From: Chlorobiota bacterium
GTDB taxonomy: Bacteria > Bacteroidota > Bacteroidia > Bacteroidales > F082
Direction of reading: 5' to 3'
DNA length: 11,234 nucleotides
NCBI GenBank assembly: GCA_030619415.1
Contig: JAUXBM010000026.1
Coordinates: 1 to 11,234, forward strand
The translations under genes and the position numbers were made by a program. Below, piece by piece: positions 5,898-11,234 of the stretch. Under the pieces are notes generated by a model that was given only the letters and a program-made list of their open reading frames with translations, ran no database searches and was not told where the DNA came from. Position 1 is the first letter of the stretch. Each line of letters starts with the position of its first letter.

Positions 5898-7337
5898 ATG
5901 GATACAATTTTGCGTAAAGCACTGCGAAAGCCTACGGCTGCCGATGTCATTTATTTAATCAAGGCAGGATCTGATTTGAAAAAATTAAACCTGCCGGCAG
6001 AAGTGGTTGATTATGTAAAGAAAACCCATCGGTTGAAACAAAATGTTGTTGAGGTAAACTTTTATAAAAACCGCAATTATTTTGTTTTTGCGGAATCTCT
6101 GGGTCTTAGAACAAAACGCCTTGAAGACAATAGAAAAAACGGGAATGAGACACAAAGTTTACTCAATAAAGCAAAAATTGAAAGAGTTGTTGTTTACCCG
6201 GTAAATGCTGCAACAGAAGAAACGATTGCTTTTACTGAAGGATTGTTGCTGGGAAATTACCAGTTTCTCAAATATAAAAAAGAGGCTGATAAGATTGAAA
6301 ACAGCCTCAGCCAGGTTGATATTTATTCAGATGATATTACCGAAGGTGATATCGATGAATTGCGAATTATTTTAGAGGCGGTGTACAATGCCCGCGACTT
6401 TGTGAATGAACCTGTATCTGCGCTTAACGCCACTCAATTTGCTGAAGAAATCAGAAATCTGGCCATCGAAAGCAATGCCACCAAAATAGAGGTGTTCAAC
6501 AAAAAGAAAATTGAGAGCCTGAAAATGGGTGGTTTGCTGGCCGTAAACCAGGGCAGCATCGACCCACCTACTTTTACCATTTTTGAATGGAAACCCAAAG
6601 GGGCAATCAATAAAAAACCTTACATTTTTGTCGGAAAAGGTGTTGTATATGATACCGGTGGCCTTAGTATAAAAGTAGGAAATTATATGGAAACCATGAA
6701 GTGCGACATGGCCGGTGGAGCAGCTGCTGCAGGGGCTATGTATGCCATCGCCAGGGCGCAACTCCCTGTTTATGTTATTGGCATTGTGCCCGCAACTGAC
6801 AACCGGTTGAACGGCAATGCTTATGTGCCGGGAGATGTTGTTACGATGCACAATGGAAGTACCGTGGAGGTATTAAATACGGATGCCGAAGGAAGGATGA
6901 TACTGGCAGATGCCCTGAGTTATGCAAAAAAATATAACCCTGAATTAGTGATTGATGTTGCTACGCTAACCGGATCAGCGGCACGGGCAATAGGCTCAAT
7001 GGGAATGGTTGGTATGAAAGTAAAGGCGGAGCAGGAATTTGAATTATTGAAGCGTTCGGGTGATTTGGTGCATGAGCGTATTGTTGAATTCCCGATGTGG
7101 GACGATTATAAAGAAATGCTGAAATCGGAAATTGCCGATCAAAAAAATATTGGCGGAGTAGAAGGTGGGGCCATAACAGCAGCAAAGTTCCTCGAAGCTT
7201 TTACCGATTATCCATACATTCATCTCGATATTGCCGGACCCGGTTTTCTTGAGAAAAGGGACAGTTATCGGGGTATTGCCGGGACTGGGGTTGGAGTCAG
7301 GCTTTTGTATGATTTTATCAAATCAAAAACCACATAA
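5898..7337 (+). CDS. pepA: Leucyl aminopeptidase, peptidase family M17
   Basis: This cytosolic two-metal aminopeptidase removes N-terminal residues from peptides and usually works as a hexamer. The 479-residue product has a divergent N-terminal domain (1 to about 150) and a well-conserved catalytic domain. The metal and active-site residues are all present: Lys247 in VGKGVVYDTGG, Asp252, Lys259 in SIKVG, Asp270 in KCDMAGG, and Asp329, Glu331 and Arg333 in the family signature NTDAEGR. Each lies exactly 23 residues before the E. coli PepA counterpart as I recall the numbering, which shows an ungapped core. The ATG at 5898 is used; an AGGA 3 nt upstream is too close to be a good ribosome binding site. 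The gene is transcribed alone, with a repeat array upstream and an intrinsic terminator 43 bp after its stop. DNA binding as in E. coli PepA (XerC/D cofactor) should not be assumed. Confidence 0.95.
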   Translation: MDTILRKALRKPTAADVIYLIKAGSDLKKLNLPAEVVDYVKKTHRLKQNVVEVNFYKNRNYFVFAESLGLRTKRLEDNRKNGNETQSLLNKAKIERVVVYPVNAATEETIAFTEGLLLGNYQFLKYKKEADKIENSLSQVDIYSDDITEGDIDELRIILEAVYNARDFVNEPVSALNATQFAEEIRNLAIESNATKIEVFNKKKIESLKMGGLLAVNQGSIDPPTFTIFEWKPKGAINKKPYIFVGKGVVYDTGGLSIKVGNYMETMKCDMAGGAAAAGAMYAIARAQLPVYVIGIVPATDNRLNGNAYVPGDVVTMHNGSTVEVLNTDAEGRMILADALSYAKKYNPELVIDVATLTGSAARAIGSMGMVGMKVKAEQEFELLKRSGDLVHERIVEFPMWDDYKEMLKSEIADQKNIGGVEGGAITAAKFLEAFTDYPYIHLDIAGPGFLEKRDSYRGIAGTGVGVRLLYDFIKSKTT

Positions 7338-7380
7338 ACTTCAAAAGATAGATACAGGATAATCAAAACTGAAAAATTTA

Positions 7381-7410
7381 AAAACCACGTCAATTAGTCG
7401 TGGTTTTTTT
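7381..7410 (+). terminator. Intrinsic terminator after the aminopeptidase gene
   Basis: AAAACCACG (7381-7389) pairs with CGTGGTTTT (7399-7407) across a 9-nt loop, and the right arm runs into seven T residues (7404-7410). This is a standard rho-independent terminator for the plus strand. The A-run on the left arm makes the stem A/T-flanked on both sides. It ends 32 nt before the next ATG, so the following gene needs its own promoter in a very short space or depends on readthrough. Confidence 0.9.
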
Positions 7411-7442
7411 GTATATTATTCGGCCATTTAAAACCTTAAATC

Positions 7443-8117
7443 ATGCCTCATAAATTATTGACCTATTTTGATAATCGTTTTGAAAGGCCTCCATTAAAAA
7501 AGTATGAGCAAGGACCTTTTATCACGATTTCGCGTCAAACCGGATGCAACGGTACCGGAATTGCTAAAGACATTGCCAAAGCCCTCAAAGCGTATGGTCA
7601 GAAATGGAGCTTTATCAATAAAGAAGTCCTGGAAGAATCGGCAAGGAAATTGAAAATCGACCCATCGAAAATTAAATATGTTTTTGAAACCAAGAGGAAA
7701 ACCCATTTCGATGATGTGATTTCTGCATTGTCGAGCCGGTATTATAAAAGTGATAAAGTGGTCCGAAAAACGATCACCGAAGTTTTGCGGCACTATGCAC
7801 AAGCTGGTCATGTTATCCTTGTCGGGAGAGCAGGTATCGCCACAACGGCTGACATTAACAGAGGATTGCATATCCGGTTTACGGCACCTTATGAATGGCG
7901 TGTGAATAACCTGAAAAAAAGGAAAGCATTCGAAAGCAGGGATGTTGGCGCTTTTATCAGGGAACACGATTTGAAAAAACGCAAGCTAATCGAGGATTTT
8001 TGCGGAAAAGATATTTCAGACATTCATTTCGATCTGACATTAAATTGTGAAACTTTTACACGTCAGCAAATTATTGAACTGGTTGTTGAAACTTTGAAAA
8101 TGAAGAAATTTATTTAG
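7443..8117 (+). CDS. Cytidylate-kinase-like protein
   Basis: This 224-residue protein resembles the cytidylate-kinase-like P-loop family (Pfam 'Cytidylate kinase-like', PF13189), common in Bacteroidetes and Firmicutes and mostly uncharacterised. The start FITISRQTGCNGTGIAKDIA (about residues 26-45) corresponds to the family's ISR-GSGG-IA segment. It is followed by a helix, the FINKEVLEESARKL stretch (about 59-72), HVILVGRAGIA (about 122-132), matching the family's GRG/GRA loop, and a lid-like basic region with several Arg and Lys (about 144-181). The usual Walker A Lys-Ser/Thr (GxxxxGK[ST]) is not present at the loop; GCNGTG stands there instead, so nucleotide kinase activity is unproven. The ATG at 7443 lies close behind a terminator and no clear promoter is seen. 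It is not the canonical cmk, whose P-loop is GPSGAGKG(T/S). Confidence 0.75.
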   Translation: MPHKLLTYFDNRFERPPLKKYEQGPFITISRQTGCNGTGIAKDIAKALKAYGQKWSFINKEVLEESARKLKIDPSKIKYVFETKRKTHFDDVISALSSRYYKSDKVVRKTITEVLRHYAQAGHVILVGRAGIATTADINRGLHIRFTAPYEWRVNNLKKRKAFESRDVGAFIREHDLKKRKLIEDFCGKDISDIHFDLTLNCETFTRQQIIELVVETLKMKKFI

Positions 8118-8198
8118 ACAGCTTCTTTGTCTTTTTAGTTCTCCATTTTAGCCATCGGCCTTCGGTATCTAAGCTTATTTTAATTGATCAACATTCAA

Positions 8199-8227
8199 TT
8201 TGTATTAGGGAATTAATTGTACTTTTG
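8199..8227 (+). promoter_or_regulatory. Bacteroidetes-type promoter for the lipoprotein gene
   Basis: TTTG (8199-8202) and TACTTTTG (8220-8227) match the -33 TTTG and -7 TAnnTTTG elements exactly, with a 17-bp spacer. Transcription would start near 8233, about 25 nt before the ATG at 8259. This is the cleanest promoter in the window and it rules out starting the gene at the upstream in-frame TTG (8217). An AATTG/CAATT inverted repeat (8182-8200) overlaps the -33 element. Confidence 0.6.
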
Positions 8228-8258
8228 GGCGTTTAATAAATTTAAACAACGGGTTTGC

Positions 8259-9239
8259 ATGCGTTTTAAAAATCTGATCTTATCTTTGGTATTACTCGCC
8301 GGAATTTTCGTTTTCAGCCGGTGTAGTAACGAGGTGGATTTGTATGCCGAGTATCAAGACATTACTATCGTTTATGGCATTCTCGATTTCGCGGAAGATA
8401 CAACCTGGCTAAAAATTACCAAAGCCTTTACCGGCCCAGGTGATGCGTTACAAATGGCTAAAGACCCCGATTCCAGCAATTATCCTTATAAATTAGATGT
8501 TGCAATTAATGGCAGGAAATCTGGTCATGATTTAACACCCATTGTATTCGATACCCTTACTATTCGTAATAAGAGACCCGGCGATTCGATTTTTTATTTT
8601 CCGAACCAGTTGATGTATTACGCTGCTGCCGAAATTGATGAAGATGCAGAATATACGCTGGAGATACTTAAAGATGGCAGTGTAATTAATGCTGAAACCA
8701 AACTGGTTAATTCATTTTCGATTACATCACCCAAAAACAGGATCAATTTTACAACTGATGGAACCATCGAATGGAGGTCGGCACGCAATGGCAAAAGATA
8801 TGAGGCGTATTATATTTTTAATTATACCGAATTGCTTCCCGGTAGCAGCGATACTACGAAACATCATGTATTGTACACATTGGGTGTTTCTGTCTCAAAA
8901 TCGATAAATGGCAGCGAAGAAATGGAAAAAGGGTATTCCGGCGACCTGTTTTACAACCGCTTGAATGCACAATTAGAAAAAATTCCAAATGTGAAAAGGT
9001 GGGCCGGAGACGTAAATATGATCATATCTTCCGGTTCGCAAGTCCTCCAAAATTACCTCGCAATTAATAACGCAACGAGCAGTATATTACAGGAGGTGCC
9101 TATCTATTCAAATATTGAAAACGGGACCGGTATCTTTGCTTCCAGGCACAATGCCAACAGGTCAGTACAACTATCCACACGCAGCCTTGATAAGCTTGTA
9201 AACGATTATGATCTTGGGTTCATGTTTCCAACAAAATAG
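8259..9239 (+). CDS. Predicted lipoprotein, function unknown
   Basis: The 326-residue protein starts with MRFKN, a hydrophobic core (residues 6-19) and FSRC (19-22) followed by SNEVDLYAE. This looks like a lipoprotein signal with lipidation at Cys22, although Arg at the -1 position is unusual for a lipobox. The rest is rich in beta-strand-forming residues, without membrane segments. The early stretch ITIVYGILD...WLKITKAF and the late YSNIENGTGIFASR (about 281-294) recall Bacteroidetes DUF4249-type envelope lipoproteins, but I cannot confirm membership. Exposure at the cell envelope, possibly the outer membrane, is inferred. The ATG at 8259 was chosen because the promoter lies within the longer TTG-started frame. 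The gene appears to be transcribed alone, with its own promoter, between the kinase-like gene and dnaK. A small hairpin (9242-9256) follows the stop. Confidence 0.65.
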   Translation: MRFKNLILSLVLLAGIFVFSRCSNEVDLYAEYQDITIVYGILDFAEDTTWLKITKAFTGPGDALQMAKDPDSSNYPYKLDVAINGRKSGHDLTPIVFDTLTIRNKRPGDSIFYFPNQLMYYAAAEIDEDAEYTLEILKDGSVINAETKLVNSFSITSPKNRINFTTDGTIEWRSARNGKRYEAYYIFNYTELLPGSSDTTKHHVLYTLGVSVSKSINGSEEMEKGYSGDLFYNRLNAQLEKIPNVKRWAGDVNMIISSGSQVLQNYLAINNATSSILQEVPIYSNIENGTGIFASRHNANRSVQLSTRSLDKLVNDYDLGFMFPTK

Positions 9240-9241
9240 AT

Positions 9242-9256
9242 AATCAGTTCCTGATT
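9242..9256. repeat. Small perfect hairpin after the lipoprotein gene
   Basis: AATCAG (9242-9247) and CTGATT (9251-9256) pair across TTC, starting 3 nt after the stop codon. No T-run follows, so it is at best a weak terminator or an mRNA end-stabilising structure. Confidence 0.35.
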
Positions 9257-9279
9257 GTCCGCATTCAATTTCAAAACAA

Positions 9280-9405
9280 TCATTTTGTCAATGGGTAATC
9301 GTGCTGTTCTGCCTTTTTGTCATTGCTATTCCGGTAAGCCATCAACCACCAATTAATTTCTTCTTTATGCTGATAACCAGTAATGTAAGACTTAGTCATT
9401 CTCAT
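9280..9405 (-). other. Short minus-strand open frame in the spacer before dnaK (possible small gene or remnant)
   Basis: The 286-bp gap 9240-9525 carries no recognisable gene. On the minus strand an ATG at 9403-9405 opens a 41-codon frame to a TGA at 9280-9282, with a second ATG two codons later. Its product is hydrophilic, with a HKEEINWWLMAYRN segment that could form a helix. A second minus frame just upstream (about 9471-9402) reads [17 protein letters not shown] and ends in a TGA that overlaps the ATG (ATGA). The two pieces look more protein-like than random spacer and could be a decayed gene split by a frameshift, or chance. I recognise no family. Confidence 0.2.
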
Positions 9406-9450
9406 TGAGTAAATGTGTACAGGTTTACATCAAATTCATTCAGCCATTTG

Positions 9451-9471
9451 GCATAATCATTGACATTATGC
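9451..9471. promoter_or_regulatory. Perfect 7-7-7 inverted repeat upstream of dnaK
   Basis: GCATAAT (9451-9457) and ATTATGC (9465-9471) are exact reverse complements separated by CATTGAC. The centre lies about 65 bp upstream of the dnaK ATG, where an operator would be expected. It is not the CIRCE sequence (TTAGCACTC-N9-GAGTGCTAA). Two direct copies of ATCAAATT flank it at 9429-9436 and 9473-9480. A TTGACA (9460-9465) lies across its spacer and right arm. Confidence 0.4.
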
Positions 9472-9510
9472 TATCAAATTAAAGATATAAACCTGCTTAG
9501 CAGAACAAAA

Positions 9511-9517
9511 AAGGAGG
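9511..9517 (+). promoter_or_regulatory. Strong Shine-Dalgarno sequence for dnaK
   Basis: AAGGAGG ends 8 nt before the dnaK ATG (9526), a textbook ribosome binding site. Most other genes in this window show nothing comparable, in keeping with the phylum's general lack of Shine-Dalgarno use. It fixes the dnaK start. Confidence 0.85.
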
Positions 9518-9525
9518 AAAATAAT

Positions 9526-11234
9526 ATGAGTAAAATAATTGGAATTGACTTAGGAACAACTAATTCTTGTGTATCAGTAATGGAAGGTAACGAGCCTGTT
9601 GTTATACCAAACAGCGAAGGCCGCCGTACAACACCTTCAATTGTTGCGTTCACAGATAATGGAGAACGCAAAGTTGGTGATCCTGCCAAAAGGCAGTCGA
9701 TTACAAACCCAACTAAAACAGTATATTCTATTAAACGATTTATGGGTAATTCTTTCAGCGAAGTACAAAAAGAAGCTGGAAGAGTCCCGTATAATGTGGT
9801 GAAGGGCGACAACAATACCCCGCGGGTAAAAATTGACGACAGGCTTTATACACCACAGGAAATTTCGGCCATGGTACTTCAGAAAATGAAGAAAACGGCT
9901 GAAGATTACCTGGGAAGTTCAGTGAGTGAGGCTGTAATTACAGTGCCCGCTTATTTTAACGACTCGCAGCGCCAGGCTACCAAAGAAGCCGGTGAAATTG
10001 CCGGACTGAAAGTAAGGCGAATCATTAATGAGCCTACTGCTGCTGCATTGGCATATGGTCTTGATAAAAAGAAAGATGACACAATCATCGCTGTGTTTGA
10101 CCTTGGTGGTGGAACATTTGATATTTCGATACTTGAATTGGGTGATGGTGTTTTCGAGGTAAAATCAACCAATGGAAATACACACCTCGGAGGTGACGAT
10201 TTTGATCAAACCATCATCGATTGGCTTGCCGATGAATTTAAGAAGGATGAAGGACTGGAACTGAAAAAAGATCCGATGGCCTTGCAGCGTCTGAAAGAAG
10301 CGGCTGAAAAAGCCAAGATTGAATTATCAAGTTCGACCGAAACGGAAATCAATTTGCCATATATCATGCCTGTTGACGGTGTGCCGAAACACCTTGTAAG
10401 AAAATTGACCCGTGCAAAGTTTGAACAGCTTACCGATAGCCTCATTCAAGCAGTGATCGGGCCATGTAAAACAGCACTGAAAGATGCAGGGATGTCAGCT
10501 TCTGATATTAAAGAGGTGATCCTGGTAGGAGGTTCAACACGTATGCCAGCTGTACAAAAGACAGTCAAAGAGTTTTTCGGAAAAGAACCATCAAAAGGGG
10601 TGAACCCGGATGAAGTGGTTGCCATTGGTGCAGCTATCCAGGGTGGTGTTCTTACCGGGGAGGTAAAAGATGTTTTGTTACTCGACGTAACACCACTTTC
10701 GTTGGGTATTGAAACATTGGGTGGAGTGATGACAAAATTGATCGAATCAAACACGACCATTCCCACAAAAAAATCAGAGGTGTTTTCAACTGCTGCCGAT
10801 AACCAGCCTTCAGTCGAAATACATGTATTGCAGGGTGAACGCCCAATGGCCAATCAAAACAAGAGCATAGGCAAATTCCATCTCGATGGTATTCCGCCCT
10901 CTCCAAGAGGTGTTCCTCAGGTAGAAGTTACTTTTGATATTGATTCGAACGGTATTCTGCATGTGAATGCGAAAGATAAAGCCACCGGTAAATCGCAAAG
11001 CATTCGCATCGAAGCTTCTTCTGGTTTATCAGATGATGAGATTCAAAAAATGAAATCAGAAGCTGAAGCACATGCTGAAGAAGATAAACAAGCGAAAGAA
11101 AAAGTGGATAAGCTTAACAGTGCCGACGCCATGATCTTCCAGACTGAAAAACAACTAAAAGAATTCGGCGATAAAATCCCTGAAGACAAAAAATCAGAGA
11201 TTGAATCATCAATCGAAGAGCTGAAAGTTGCACA
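9526..11234 (+). CDS. dnaK: Molecular chaperone DnaK (Hsp70), C-terminus cut by window edge
   Basis: DnaK binds exposed hydrophobic segments of unfolded proteins in the cytoplasm in an ATP-driven cycle with DnaJ and GrpE. The first 569 residues are present; Bacteroidetes DnaK is usually about 630-640, so the C-terminal lid is missing. Hsp70 signatures are all clear: [12 protein letters not shown] (5-16), Lys70 in SIKRFMG, the [14 protein letters not shown] segment (140-153), [13 protein letters not shown] (167-179), phosphate loop [12 protein letters not shown] (192-203) with Thr197, [13 protein letters not shown] (331-343), and the interdomain linker [13 protein letters not shown] (382-394). 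The substrate-binding beta-domain follows to about residue 500 and the helical lid starts at about 502. The start is set by a strong AAGGAGG. Regulation is probably heat-related by family, but no CIRCE is visible; a different inverted repeat lies upstream. No other gene of the chaperone set is in the window. Confidence 0.98.
   Translation, partial: MSKIIGIDLGTTNSCVSVMEGNEPVVIPNSEGRRTTPSIVAFTDNGERKVGDPAKRQSITNPTKTVYSIKRFMGNSFSEVQKEAGRVPYNVVKGDNNTPRVKIDDRLYTPQEISAMVLQKMKKTAEDYLGSSVSEAVITVPAYFNDSQRQATKEAGEIAGLKVRRIINEPTAAALAYGLDKKKDDTIIAVFDLGGGTFDISILELGDGVFEVKSTNGNTHLGGDDFDQTIIDWLADEFKKDEGLELKKDPMALQRLKEAAEKAKIELSSSTETEINLPYIMPVDGVPKHLVRKLTRAKFEQLTDSLIQAVIGPCKTALKDAGMSASDIKEVILVGGSTRMPAVQKTVKEFFGKEPSKGVNPDEVVAIGAAIQGGVLTGEVKDVLLLDVTPLSLGIETLGGVMTKLIESNTTIPTKKSEVFSTAADNQPSVEIHVLQGERPMANQNKSIGKFHLDGIPPSPRGVPQVEVTFDIDSNGILHVNAKDKATGKSQSIRIEASSGLSDDEIQKMKSEAEAHAEEDKQAKEKVDKLNSADAMIFQTEKQLKEFGDKIPEDKKSEIESSIEELKVA

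Noticed and set aside
6372..6851. 159-codon minus-strand frame opposite the aminopeptidase gene
   Set aside because: It is covered by the conserved M17 catalytic region, and its His/Cys-rich product is the reverse reading of that gene.
7494..7967. 157-codon minus-strand frame opposite the kinase-like gene
   Set aside because: It is a shadow of the plus-strand gene, with an aromatic- and Cys-rich product typical of reverse reading.
8217..8258. TTG at 8217 as the lipoprotein start
   Set aside because: The added residues would precede the signal peptide, and the exact promoter (8199-8227) overlaps this stretch; ATG 8259 fits both.
9460..9491. TTGACA ... TATAAA as a sigma-70-type dnaK promoter
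   Set aside because: The spacing is 20 bp, and Bacteroidetes primary sigma factor does not use this consensus; the TTGACA lies within the inverted repeat and may be coincidental.
9240..9525. CIRCE element (HrcA operator) before dnaK
   Set aside because: Neither TTAGCACTC nor GAGTGCTAA, or a close variant, occurs in the spacer.
9951..10998. Several long open frames on the minus strand opposite dnaK
   Set aside because: They lie entirely within the unmistakable dnaK frame and give Ser/Pro-rich, low-quality products; open antisense frames are common opposite dnaK because of its codon use.

Overview
The window looks like chromosomal DNA of a Bacteroidetes bacterium, probably Bacteroidales-like. 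The grounds are the protein families (outer-membrane beta-barrel, WaaA-type Kdo transferase, a Bacteroidetes-style lipoprotein), several matches to the phylum's TTTG / TAnnTTTG promoter, and the lack of Shine-Dalgarno sequences before most genes. No exact taxon can be named from sequence alone. I see no tRNA, rRNA, CRISPR array, insertion sequence or prophage gene.

Left part (1-3475, minus strand): a surface-polysaccharide sugar-nucleotide cluster read right to left. It runs from a PLP-dependent sugar aminotransferase (wbpE-like), to a left-handed beta-helix N-acetyltransferase (wbpD-like), to UDP-glucose 4-epimerase (galE), to dTDP-glucose 4,6-dehydratase (rmlB, cut by the left edge). The first two would make a 3-acetamido uronic acid nucleotide, galE supplies UDP-galactose, and rmlB opens the dTDP-deoxysugar branch. 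The last codons of galE run into a 7-bp tandem repeat, followed by a long imperfect hairpin before rmlB.

Middle (3476-5721): a divergent promoter region, then a plus-strand pair, a predicted outer-membrane beta-barrel protein and the Kdo transferase waaA (lipid A-core synthesis). The theme is again the outer envelope.

Right part (5722-11234, plus strand): a spacer with six alternating 9-bp repeats, a leucyl aminopeptidase (M17), a clear intrinsic terminator, a cytidylate-kinase-like protein, a lipoprotein of unknown function with a very good Bacteroidetes promoter, a 286-bp gene-poor spacer, and dnaK (cut by the right edge). The dnaK leader is unusual: a strong AAGGAGG ribosome binding site and a perfect 7-7-7 inverted repeat, but no CIRCE element.

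The genes themselves are ordinary. The points worth a second look are the short-unit repeat arrays (one of them translated into the GalE C-terminus), the dnaK upstream architecture, the divergent promoter region, and a possible small or decayed gene opposite the dnaK leader. I found no convincing new multi-gene system.
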